From Nitrospinota bacterium (GTDB lineage Bacteria > Nitrospinota_A > UBA7883 > JACRLM01), in the NCBI GenBank assembly GCA_015231995.1, contig JADGAO010000078.1, positions 1-12,838 on the forward strand: a DNA stretch of 12,838 nucleotides, in the 5' to 3' direction. Every line of letters starts with the position of its first letter. Within the stretch, counting starts at the first letter, position 1. The position numbers and the translations under genes are program-made. Below the pieces are notes generated by a model. The model searched no databases, was not told the DNA's origin, and was given only the letters and a program-made list of their open reading frames with translations. Of this stretch, positions 1-6,863 are shown piece by piece.

Positions 1-2
1 TC

Positions 3-1250
3 GGCCGTCAGGGGATAATCCCGGAAAAAGACGCCAAACTAATCGCAGGCGGCCTTAAAAAAATAGAGAGCGAGATAGACAGGGGCGAGTTTCGTTTCGA
101 TGAGGCCGACGAGGATATCCACATGGCCGTGGAACGCCGGTTGAAGGAAATGATCGGCCACGTCGGCGGAAGGCTTCACACCGCCCGTTCCCGCAACGAT
201 CAGGTGGCTACAGGTTTCCGTTTGTTTATACGCGACGCTATTGACGAGTTGGCCGGGAAAATCCGAAAACTCCAAAGAGCCCTGTTCGTTCAAGCTCATG
301 CGAATGTGGATACGGTCGCCCCGGCATACACACACCTGCAAATGGCCCAGCCGATACGTCTTTCCCACTGGTTCCTCGCCCATTTTACGGCGTTGGACAG
401 GGACGTTGAGCGGCTATACGACGCCCGCAAACGTGTGAACGTACTGCCGCTCGGTTCCGCCGCTTTGGCTGGAACCAACTTTCCGATAGACCGCGAATGG
501 GTGGCCAGAGAGCTTGGGTTTGACAGCGTGTCCAAGAACAGCCTCGATGCGGTGAGCGACCGGGACTTCGCGGCGGAGTTTTTGTTTGCGGCGGCCATGA
601 CAGGCGTGCATCTCTCCCGTTTCGCGGAAGAGTTGATAGTGTTTTCGACAAGCGAGTTTGGCGTGATAGACCTGCCGGACGCGTTCTGCACAGGCTCCTC
701 GATAATGCCGCAGAAAAAAAACCCGGACGTGCCGGAGCTTGTGCGGGGGAAGACGGGCAGGCTCGTCGGCCATCTTGTTACGCTGTTAGTCGTAATGAAA
801 GGCCTTCCGCTGGCGTATAACAAGGATCTGCAGGAAGACAAAGAACCGGTTTTCGACGCGTTCGACCAGCTTTCCATATCGCTTGAGGTGTTGGCGGAAT
901 TGACCCCGGAGCTGAAAGCCGACGTTAAAAAACTCGCCGGACGCGCCGAGGACGGATTCATGACCGCCGTGGATGTCGCGGACAGGTTGACCATTATGGG
1001 GACTCCGTTTCGGGAGTCGCACGAGATTGTAGGAAAGCTCGTGCGAGCCTGCATCGAAAAGGGAGTTGGCTTTTCCGGCATGACCGCAAAGGAGCTTGAG
1101 GCGATAGACCCAAGGCTCTCAAAGGTTAAACCTGGAGATATAACGCCCCAAAAATCCGCCGATGGCAAGGATACCGCAGGCGGGACTGCCCGGCGCAGGA
1201 TTGTCGCCAGGCTCAAGGAGATCGAAAAGGAAATGAAAAAGTGGCGTTGA
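3..1250 (+). CDS. argH: Argininosuccinate lyase, 5'-truncated by window edge
   Basis: Last enzyme of arginine biosynthesis. It splits argininosuccinate into arginine and fumarate in the cytoplasm. The frame is open from base 3 to the stop at 1250 (415 residues visible; the family is about 460), so the true start lies left of the window and the first in-window ATG (123) is internal. Family hallmarks are present: EDIHMAVE just before and at base 123, the HTARSRNDQ substrate-binding motif (about 177-203), the YTHLQMAQP segment with the conserved histidine (about 327-353), and the fumarase/aspartase-superfamily signature GSSIMPQKKNPD (693-728) that carries the catalytic serine loop. No frameshift or missing core motif is seen. 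The last 10 bases overlap a small lipoprotein gene, so the two are probably co-transcribed and translationally coupled. Identification is secure. Confidence 0.96.
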   Translation, partial: GRQGIIPEKDAKLIAGGLKKIESEIDRGEFRFDEADEDIHMAVERRLKEMIGHVGGRLHTARSRNDQVATGFRLFIRDAIDELAGKIRKLQRALFVQAHANVDTVAPAYTHLQMAQPIRLSHWFLAHFTALDRDVERLYDARKRVNVLPLGSAALAGTNFPIDREWVARELGFDSVSKNSLDAVSDRDFAAEFLFAAAMTGVHLSRFAEELIVFSTSEFGVIDLPDAFCTGSSIMPQKKNPDVPELVRGKTGRLVGHLVTLLVVMKGLPLAYNKDLQEDKEPVFDAFDQLSISLEVLAELTPELKADVKKLAGRAEDGFMTAVDVADRLTIMGTPFRESHEIVGKLVRACIEKGVGFSGMTAKELEAIDPRLSKVKPGDITPQKSADGKDTAGGTARRRIVARLKEIEKEMKKWR

Positions 1251-1375
1251 AACGGACAGCCGCGATCATGTTTTTCATGGTTATCGTGTTTTCATCCGCC
1301 GGTTGCGGCAGGAAAGCCCCGCCAGTTTTGCCGCAACAGAGTTCAGATTCAGAGGTGTTGGCGAAAGCAGTTTAA
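1241..1375 (+). CDS. Small lipoprotein, LptM (YifL)-like
   Basis: A 44-residue protein starting at GTG 1241, overlapping the argH end. AAGGA (about 1227-1231) sits 9 bases upstream as a ribosome binding site. The N-terminus is basic (MALKR), followed by a hydrophobic core (about residues 9-20) and the lipobox SAGC with Cys22. The start of the mature part, CGRKAPPVLP, resembles the CGxKGPLYxP pattern of LptM/YifL. E. coli LptM is a small outer-membrane lipoprotein reported to assist LptD maturation. The position directly after argH also fits, because in many proteobacteria a lipoprotein of this type lies between argH and lysA. Here lysA does not follow. An alternative start is ATG 1268, which keeps the lipobox but shortens the basic n-region. 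The lipoprotein call is strong. Orthology with LptM is an inference from the short motif and the context. Confidence 0.72.
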   Translation: MALKRTAAIMFFMVIVFSSAGCGRKAPPVLPQQSSDSEVLAKAV

Positions 1376-1507
1376 GAACTAAAGAACCTTCCCAAATAAT
1401 AAGAAAAGGTGTATTCTCCGGCTATCTCGCTTACGTAACTTCTTTTCTTTCACAAACGCTCACGGATTGGTGATTGTTGCAGTTACGGCAATCCTTTTGG
1501 GGAAGAT

Positions 1508-3679
1508 GTGTTAATGACAGGTTCTGAACCATCCGCCACGAATGGGTTAAAGCGTTCGGATCGGCATGAATCGGAACCGGCCGACACTGTTCATTTCCAA
1601 TGGCGCGTGCTCATTTCCATCCTGATCCTCATCTTCCTGAGCGAAAGCCTGATAATGCTCCTTATCAGCGACAACCTTCCCCAGATGTCGTTTGTCGTAA
1701 AAGCCGCCTTGGACGGGTTTTTGATTACAAGCCTTGCCCTTCCGCTTACGTACTATCTGCTTTATCGCCCCATGGTCGGAGCGCTCGAAGAGCGCGCCAA
1801 GGCGGATAGCGAACTGCGGCTGGAGAGGAACAAGCTAAAGAAAATTCTCGACGCCACGGACGACGGCGTTTACATCGTCAGCAAGGATTACGACATAGAA
1901 TACGTCAACCCCACCATTGAAAAGCAGTTTGGCCCCTGGAAAGGGCACAAGTGCCACGAGTACTTTCACTCAAGGGAATCTCCGTGCCCGTGGTGCAAGA
2001 ACGCCGAAGTTTTCGAGGGCAAATCTTTACGCTGGGAGTTTCATGTAGCCAAGAACGACAGGATATACGACCTCTTCGACACGCCCATCACCAACGCCGA
2101 TGGAAGCGTCTCCAAGCTTGAGATATTGCACGACATCACCGACAGGGTCCGCGCCGAGCAGGAACGCGCTCGCCTTGCCGTTGCGATAGAACAGGCCGCC
2201 GAAGGAGTGGTTATGACCGATCGGGACGGCTTCATTCTTTACGTCAACCCGGCGTTCGAGCAGATAACCGGCTATTCCACAGCGGAGGCGGTCGGGAAAA
2301 AGACTTCTATTCTCAAGAGCGGCAAGCACGACCCGTCTTTCTATATCCAAATGTGGGGAACCATCAGCTCCGGCAAAGTATGGAAAGACGTGTTCATCAA
2401 TAAGAGGAAGAGCGGCGAGTTGTACCACGTTGACACGACGATCTCTCCCGTCCGCGGCGATGGCGGCCTCATCACGCATTATGTCGGGATATTGCGCGAT
2501 ATCACAGCCGATCTCGAAATTGAAAAGCGGGCGATGCAGTCGCAGAAATTGCAGGCGATCGGGACGCTGTCGGGAGGGATAGCGCACGACTTCAACAATA
2601 TTCTCACGGCGATAATCGGCCATGCCGAGATGGCCGCGCTAGACGCCCCATCCGACAGCGATATCAAGCACAGCCTGGAGCAGATACTCAACGCGTCGGC
2701 CCGCGCCCGCGACATGGTAAAAAGATTGCTGGCTTTCAGCAGAGGCTCCACCATGGAGCAAAAACCGGTGAATTTAAGCGCTGTCGCCCTGGAAACGATC
2801 AAGCTACTGCGCTCTGCAATCCCATCCACGATAGAGATAAGGAAAAACATCTTCGACGGCCACTACATGGCTATGGGCGACCCGACGCAGATAGGGCAGG
2901 TGATGATGAACCTGTTGGCCAACGCGGAACACGCCATGCGTAAAAAAGGCGGCGTCCTCGAGGTGAGCCTCAACCCGATACAGGTTGGCGAAGAGCCTTC
3001 CATGGCCGCGTTACACCTAAACCCCGGGCCTTACGGCCTGCTCACCGTCAGCGACACCGGCCACGGCATGTCCAAAGACGTGATGGAAAGGATTTTCGAA
3101 CCTTTTTTCACAACCAAAAGACTCGACGAGGGGTCGGGGCTTGGCCTTTCCGTGGCGCACGGCATCATCGCCGGGATGAACGGGGCCATGACCGTCAACA
3201 GCGAGCTTGAAAAGGGGACGGTGTTCAAAGTCTATTTTCCGCTGTTATCGGGGGAAACCGAGCAGAGCGCGGTGGCTGAAGCCCTGCCCATGCGGGGAAC
3301 GGAAACCGTGCTCATTGTGGACGACGAGCCGCAGTTGGTGGACATGTGGAGCCGTGTTTTGAGCAGGCTCGGTTACACGGCTCTGCGAGCCATAAACCCG
3401 ATGGAGGCTCTGCGCATATTCGGATCAAACGACACGCGGATAGACGTCGTCGTGACCGATTACGCCATGCCCGGAATGAACGGAATGGACATGGCGCGTG
3501 AAATGATGAAAATGCGCAACGGGATACCCGTGATACTTCTTACGGGGTACAGTAGCGTAGTCACGCAGGAAGAGGCGAAAGCCGTCGGTATAGTGGAATT
3601 CGCAATGAAACCGGTGACCACGCTGGAGATGAGCCGGATGCTCCGCTCCGCCCTGGCTAGAAAAACGGCGCAACCCTGA
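1508..3679 (+). CDS. Membrane hybrid histidine kinase (TM2-PAS-PAS-HisKA-HATPase-REC)
   Basis: A 723-residue sensor kinase. Two membrane segments (about residues 33-53 and 64-86) enclose only a short loop, so sensing is probably cytoplasmic or within the membrane. PAS1 (about 107-213) contains an unusual cysteine cluster, C149 and PCPWC (C160, C163). PAS2 (about 222-335) is conventional, with the pattern YVNPAFEQITGY. HisKA carries the H-box GIAHDFNNIL with the phosphoacceptor His360. The ATPase domain has an N-box (NLLANAEHAM, 468-477), a G1 box (DTGHGM, 516-521), an F-box (IFEPFFTTK) and a G2 box (GSGLGL, 542-547). The C-terminal receiver (about 599-715) has the acidic pair D605/D606, phosphoacceptor Asp651 (TDYAMPG) and Lys701. 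All catalytic residues are present. The start is GTG 1508 or ATG 1514; GGGGAAG at 1499-1505 could serve either. No partner regulator is adjacent, and the stop lies 5 bases from the convergent neighbour. The ligand is unknown. Confidence 0.93.
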   Translation: MLMTGSEPSATNGLKRSDRHESEPADTVHFQWRVLISILILIFLSESLIMLLISDNLPQMSFVVKAALDGFLITSLALPLTYYLLYRPMVGALEERAKADSELRLERNKLKKILDATDDGVYIVSKDYDIEYVNPTIEKQFGPWKGHKCHEYFHSRESPCPWCKNAEVFEGKSLRWEFHVAKNDRIYDLFDTPITNADGSVSKLEILHDITDRVRAEQERARLAVAIEQAAEGVVMTDRDGFILYVNPAFEQITGYSTAEAVGKKTSILKSGKHDPSFYIQMWGTISSGKVWKDVFINKRKSGELYHVDTTISPVRGDGGLITHYVGILRDITADLEIEKRAMQSQKLQAIGTLSGGIAHDFNNILTAIIGHAEMAALDAPSDSDIKHSLEQILNASARARDMVKRLLAFSRGSTMEQKPVNLSAVALETIKLLRSAIPSTIEIRKNIFDGHYMAMGDPTQIGQVMMNLLANAEHAMRKKGGVLEVSLNPIQVGEEPSMAALHLNPGPYGLLTVSDTGHGMSKDVMERIFEPFFTTKRLDEGSGLGLSVAHGIIAGMNGAMTVNSELEKGTVFKVYFPLLSGETEQSAVAEALPMRGTETVLIVDDEPQLVDMWSRVLSRLGYTALRAINPMEALRIFGSNDTRIDVVVTDYAMPGMNGMDMAREMMKMRNGIPVILLTGYSSVVTQEEAKAVGIVEFAMKPVTTLEMSRMLRSALARKTAQP

Positions 3680-3684
3680 ACCTG

Positions 3685-4749
3685 TCAGGACTCCTCGGTA
3701 GCGAGTATGGTCACATCCCCGGCGGAACCGGCCTGTGCGCCAGCCGGAAGTTTTGTTACGGTGAACCTGGCCTTCTGCCCCGTCTGCAGGGATGACCATT
3801 CCGCATTGGTAAGGTGAGTGACGTGGAAGAAGAAGCTCTGCCCGTCCTCGCGCCGGATGAATCCAAACCCCCTGTCGGGTTTTAAATTGTCTATCACGCC
3901 CTCGTGGAACTTTCCTTCCAACGTCTCTGTGTCGTCATGCGGAACTAGGCCGTTTTCCAGCCCGGCGCTTGTGAACTCGCGCATCTGCTCCGCTTTTTGC
4001 TCGGCGAACTTGGCCCTGCATTCGTCGCAGAAGAAAGGCTGGCCCTCGCGCAGGCGGATGGTGGTAAGCTTCTCTCTGGGACCTTCGTGCAAGGGCGACT
4101 TGCACTCCACAGTCCACTCCTCCGGTTTCCAGGCGACGCTCTCCACCATGTCGTTGAGCCATATTATGTGGTAATCCTTCAGGTGTTTCTCGTCCTGCCG
4201 GTCGGAGTACATTTTGGCGCATGACTGGCGTATGGAGGCCACGGCCACGCGCTTGCCCAACTGACGCACTTTTTGAAGGAGCGGAAAATAATCCTTGTCG
4301 CCGATAACGGCCAGGGCCACGTCAAACCCGTCGGGAATGGCCGCGTAATAAAGCATGGAAGAGGCAAGGGCTATGTCCACGCACTTTTCGCGGGGTGAGA
4401 AGGTGTCCTCCCCATCCCGGTCGTCGTGAAGTATCCTGCGCCTCTGGTAGTCTATGGGAAACGATTCGACCTCGTAATGGTAGTCTTCCCGTAGCAGTGT
4501 GAAAAAATCTTTCCTGCGTTTGGCGCGATCCTCGTCCATGATGTCGTAGTTGACGGGGTAACTGCCGAACAGAAACGTGCGGACAAGGTCCATTTCCTTT
4601 AACTTGGCCCGCTTTTCCAGCTCCGCTTTGAGCACATGTGGAAGGGATCCGTAATCAATGTAAAAGCCGGTCTGGTTTGATTCTTTTGCGAGGTGCCGAA
4701 GGTTGGAGTATAGCCACGTCCCATCTATGAAAACCATTAATTTGGTCAT
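3685..4749 (-). CDS. NYN (PIN-like) putative ribonuclease fused to zinc knuckle and cold-shock domain
   Basis: A 354-residue protein. The N-terminal part (about 1-200) is an NYN/LabA-type (DUF88) PIN-fold domain: the first strand MVFIDGTWLY carries Asp9, KCVDIALAS carries Asp125, and VIGDKDYFPLL carries Asp151/Asp153. These are the acidic metal-binding positions expected of an RNase. A middle segment has C216 and C241-x2-C244 (with H221 nearby), a possible zinc site. The C-terminal domain (about 283-350) is a cold-shock OB fold with an RNP1-like GFGFIRR (294-300) and RNP2-like FFFHV (306-310). The design suggests an RNA-binding ribonuclease; activity and targets are not known. Start ATG 4749 is supported by GGGGA eight bases upstream. 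The gene is convergent with the kinase and lies downstream of panE on the same strand, with an 87-base gap. Domain assignment is strong; catalytic activity is inferred. Confidence 0.88.
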   Translation of the reverse strand: MTKLMVFIDGTWLYSNLRHLAKESNQTGFYIDYGSLPHVLKAELEKRAKLKEMDLVRTFLFGSYPVNYDIMDEDRAKRRKDFFTLLREDYHYEVESFPIDYQRRRILHDDRDGEDTFSPREKCVDIALASSMLYYAAIPDGFDVALAVIGDKDYFPLLQKVRQLGKRVAVASIRQSCAKMYSDRQDEKHLKDYHIIWLNDMVESVAWKPEEWTVECKSPLHEGPREKLTTIRLREGQPFFCDECRAKFAEQKAEQMREFTSAGLENGLVPHDDTETLEGKFHEGVIDNLKPDRGFGFIRREDGQSFFFHVTHLTNAEWSSLQTGQKARFTVTKLPAGAQAGSAGDVTILATEES

Positions 4750-4836
4750 AATAAATTTCCCCGTAATAAATCTAATTTAAACATTCGGGCCAATTTCACC
4801 CTTATGCGCAAGCCTAGCGCCAATAAGACTCCGCTG

Positions 4837-5757
4837 TCAATCGCGCCCGGGAATACCGTTCCAGAACCTTATGATAGCTGTAAGCATTTCGTTCACCGGC
4901 GTTTCCACTCCATGCTTTAATCCAAGCTCCACAGCTTTGCCGTTGAATGTGTCGACTTCCATCCGTCTTGCGGCGCGTTTATCCTGTAGCATCGAGGGAA
5001 TGACCTCGCCTGCCGTGGCGGTTCTTTCGATGTGTTTATCAGCCATATCCGGGGTTAAATCCACTCCGACAGCCCGGGCGACAGCTATCCATTCGAGCAT
5101 GGCGGCGCGCACGACGAGCCGGGTTTCTTCAAAACGTATCGCCTCTTGAGCGGAGCAATCCAAAATGGCGCAAAGGGCGTTAAACCCTATATTCCAGACG
5201 GTCTTCCCCCACATATCGCGCCTTATATCGCCGGAGGTTTTACATTTGACCCCGGCTTTCTCGAAAACGTCTCCAATCTTTTTCACACGGTCTGTCACGC
5301 CGCCGTCAAGCTCTCCGATAGCGATGACGCTTGCGGCTGTGTGAAGGATCACGCCCGGCGATTCCACTCTGGAACCGATGAAAGAAACCCCGCCAAGCAC
5401 CTTGTCGGCTCCATACCGTTCCACAATCACGTCTTCGTTATCCACGCCGTTTTGCAGGGAGATAATCAGCGTCTGCGGCCCGACGCCCGCTTTGTACAGG
5501 TCGAGCGTCTTCGCCGTATCGTAGGATTTGAAACAGACAAGTATCAAGTCGGCGTGACCAAAAGCATCGGCGTTATCGGCGCATTTGGGAGAGGGGAGGG
5601 CGAAGTCGCCGTTTATGCTTTTAACCGACAGTCCTCGTTCTCGCAACGCGGTCAACTGCGTTCCGCGAGCTATGAAAAAAACGTCGTGCCCGGCATGAGC
5701 CAACACTCCACCGTAGTAACCGCCTACGGCTCCAGCGCCTGCAATGATGATTTTCAT
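4837..5757 (-). CDS. panE: 2-dehydropantoate 2-reductase (ketopantoate reductase)
   Basis: A cytoplasmic NADPH-dependent reductase that makes pantoate from ketopantoate in pantothenate/CoA synthesis. It has 306 residues, the usual family length. The N-terminal Rossmann fold opens with MKIIIAGAGAVGGYYG, a GxGxxG motif at residues 7-12. LQNGVDN (101-107) holds the conserved asparagine (N103). DMWGKTVWN (181-189) holds Lys185, aligned with the catalytic lysine. PSMLQD (254-259) and the Glu267 region complete the C-terminal helical active site. Start ATG 5757 has GAGGT about 8 bases upstream and an extended -10 promoter close behind. No other pan gene is nearby. The panE/apbA superfamily also contains members acting on other 2-keto acids, so the exact substrate is not proven, but all expected catalytic residues are present. 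The gene is divergent from DUF503-rbfA. Confidence 0.9.
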   Translation of the reverse strand: MKIIIAGAGAVGGYYGGVLAHAGHDVFFIARGTQLTALRERGLSVKSINGDFALPSPKCADNADAFGHADLILVCFKSYDTAKTLDLYKAGVGPQTLIISLQNGVDNEDVIVERYGADKVLGGVSFIGSRVESPGVILHTAASVIAIGELDGGVTDRVKKIGDVFEKAGVKCKTSGDIRRDMWGKTVWNIGFNALCAILDCSAQEAIRFEETRLVVRAAMLEWIAVARAVGVDLTPDMADKHIERTATAGEVIPSMLQDKRAARRMEVDTFNGKAVELGLKHGVETPVNEMLTAIIRFWNGIPGRD

Positions 5758-5781
5758 TGATTTTTACCTCACAGAGCGGCA

Positions 5782-5790
5782 AGTATAACA
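5782..5790 (-). promoter_or_regulatory. Candidate extended -10 promoter for panE
   Basis: Read on the minus strand the sequence is TGTTATACT, that is TGn followed by TATACT, an extended -10 element with one mismatch to TATAAT. It lies about 25 bases before the panE start, which gives a short leader still containing the GAGGT ribosome binding site. No convincing -35 box is seen 17 bases upstream, as is common for extended -10 promoters. Transcription start not demonstrated. Confidence 0.4.
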
Positions 5791-5882
5791 TAAGTGATAT
5801 ATTACTCTTTCTATGGCAGAAAGGGAGGGCAGGGCGCAGAGGACGCCTGTTCGTCGTTTCTTTTTAACCGGAAAACAAGATC

Positions 5883-6164
5883 ATGGTAGTCGGAATGATG
5901 AAACTGTCCATCCATGCGCCGGGAGCCAGGTCGTTGAAAGACAAACGGCAGGTTGTCCGAAGCGTGAAGGACAGGGTGAAGAGCCGGTTTAACGTATCCA
6001 TCGCCGAAGTGGACGACCAGGACCTTTGGCAGAGGATATCATTGGGTGTGGCTGTTGTGGCGAGCGACGCTGGCCACGCCGACAGCCAATTGCAAAGCGT
6101 GTTGAGTTTTATTTCAGCTAACGTGGACATACTTGACGTGGCTACGGAGCTTGTTTCGAGGTAG
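5883..6164 (+). CDS. DUF503 (YlxP-like) family protein
   Basis: A 93-residue small cytoplasmic protein of the DUF503 family, recognisable from SLKDKRQVVRSVKDRVKSRF (18-37) followed by NVSIAEVDDQDLWQ (38-51) and the strand GVAVVASD. The molecular function is unknown. In many bacteria it lies between infB and rbfA, which links it to ribosome or translation factors. Here rbfA follows 3 bases after its stop, as expected, but infB is not upstream. ATG 5883 is the only sensible start, because an in-frame stop occurs at 5865-5867. The ribosome binding site is weak (CGGA about 10 bases upstream). Its TAG stop lies inside the GAGGTAGG ribosome binding region of rbfA, so the two are translationally coupled. 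Confidence 0.9.
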   Translation: MVVGMMKLSIHAPGARSLKDKRQVVRSVKDRVKSRFNVSIAEVDDQDLWQRISLGVAVVASDAGHADSQLQSVLSFISANVDILDVATELVSR

Positions 6165-6167
6165 GTT

Positions 6168-6587
6168 ATGAAAAGGTTTTCAAGATCGGACAGGGTGAGC
6201 GGCGAGCTAGTTAAAGAGCTTTCCCAGATTATCCAGCAGGAAATGAAGGATCCGCGGCTCGGTTTTGTATCCGTAACGAGAGTGGAGGTCGCAAAAGACC
6301 TGCGTCACGCGAATGCGTTTGTTTCGGTGATGGGGTCGGAATCCGAAAAAGAAGGCACACTAAAGGCTTTGTCTAGCGGAGCCGGATTCATCCGCACGTT
6401 GATAAGCAAACGGATGAAGATGCGGGTAATCCCGGATTTCACGTTCAAGCTCGACGATTCCATAGAGTATGGCGCAAGGATTCAGGAACTGTTGAGGAAG
6501 GCTTTGCCACAGGTTTCTGCCGGAGATGATCAGCCGGGTGAAGACCAGACGAGCGATTCCGATGAGGAAAAAACGACAGATAAGTGA
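6168..6587 (+). CDS. rbfA: 30S ribosome-binding factor A
   Basis: A 139-residue RbfA, a KH-type RNA-binding factor needed for late maturation of the 16S rRNA 5' end and for cold adaptation. Family features in order: the N-terminal RSDRVSGELVKELSQIIQ helix (6-23), then DPRLGFVSVTRVEV (28-41) and DLRHANAFVSVMG (44-56), and near the C-terminus the strand RVIPDFTFKLDDSI followed by the terminal helix ending in LLRKALPQ. The tail beyond about residue 115 is acidic and low-complexity (DDQPGEDQ...DEEKTTDK), as in many homologues. Start ATG 6168 has a good ribosome binding site, GAGGT, that overlaps the stop of DUF503. The usual downstream partner truB is absent. Repeat-type DNA begins directly after the stop. 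Confidence 0.96.
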   Translation: MKRFSRSDRVSGELVKELSQIIQQEMKDPRLGFVSVTRVEVAKDLRHANAFVSVMGSESEKEGTLKALSSGAGFIRTLISKRMKMRVIPDFTFKLDDSIEYGARIQELLRKALPQVSAGDDQPGEDQTSDSDEEKTTDK

Positions 6588-6588
6588 T

Positions 6589-6616
6589 TGTCATTCTGAG
6601 CGATAGCGAATAATCC
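6589..6616 (+). repeat. Dispersed intergenic repeat type A, copy 1
   Basis: A segment starting TGTCATTCTGAGCG and ending in AATCC, lying two bases after rbfA. Related copies occur at 10825-10859 (same orientation, diverged) and 10887-10914 (inverted). The consensus, TGTCATTCTGAGCG..AGCGAA.AATCC, is the kind of short non-coding repeat scattered between genes in many environmental bacteria. Function unknown. Confidence 0.6.
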
Positions 6617-6683
6617 GCCTGTTGAGGTGGCGTCCTCAACTTCCGATAAGATATGTTATGTTAACCAAGAGATTGGGTTGTTA

Positions 6684-6750
6684 TTGAACTTGGATGTCCA
6701 TGTATCCGAGAGATTGCTTCGTCGCTTTGCTCCTCGCAATGACAAAATGC
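6684..6750 (-). repeat. Dispersed intergenic repeat type B, copy 1
   Basis: A 67-base segment matching 10624-10690 at about 56 of 67 positions by eye; the inner 50 bases match at 44. The core reads GAGATTGCTTCGTCGC then TTTGCTCCTCGCAATGACA on the plus strand. All three forward frames can be open across it, which gives spurious ORFs containing VSERLLRRFAPRNDK. A partial inverted copy of its left part lies at about 6826-6839 (CGAAGCAATCTCGG), so the stretch could fold into a large hairpin. Confidence 0.65.
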
Positions 6751-6772
6751 GGAGCCTTTGTTCTCATTGCGG

Positions 6773-6816
6773 CCCTTCGACAGAGCCTGTCCTTGAACAT
6801 GGTGAAGGACTCAGGG
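6773..6816. repeat. Imperfect hairpin-forming repeat (type C)
   Basis: A 44-base stretch beginning CCCTTCGACAGAG and ending GGACTCAGGG. Internal arms TCCTT and AAGGA with flanking CCTG and CAGG can pair around a 10-base loop. It resembles another widely scattered intergenic motif (CCTTCGAC...CTCAGGGT). No poly-T follows, so it is not a standard terminator of either neighbour. It sits between rbfA and the end of the TPR gene, whose transcripts converge here. Confidence 0.4.
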
Positions 6817-6863
6817 TAAACTCCGCGAAGCAATCTCGGCTAACTTCGAGTTTCGGGATAATC

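Noticed and set aside
296..1216. Long minus-strand open frame of 306 codons opposite argH
   Set aside because: It is the antisense shadow of a fully recognisable argH. The serine-rich, domainless translation is typical of such shadows.
1376..1507. Promoter for the first kinase gene
   Set aside because: The gap is AT-richer and must hold a promoter or read-through, but I found no -35/-10 pair good enough to report; GGATTG/CAATCC (1464-1494) is too weak to interpret.
2027..2623. Minus-strand open frame of 198 codons opposite the PAS region of the first kinase
   Set aside because: Shadow frame of the PAS-coding DNA; no recognisable protein features.
5146..5760. Plus-strand open frame of 204 codons opposite panE
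   Set aside because: Antisense to a panE gene with all motifs intact; the translation shows no domain and no plausible start signal.
6588..6863. CRISPR array or tandem repeat array
   Set aside because: The repeats are few, of different types, differently oriented and unevenly spaced, with no regular spacer pattern and no cas genes in the window.
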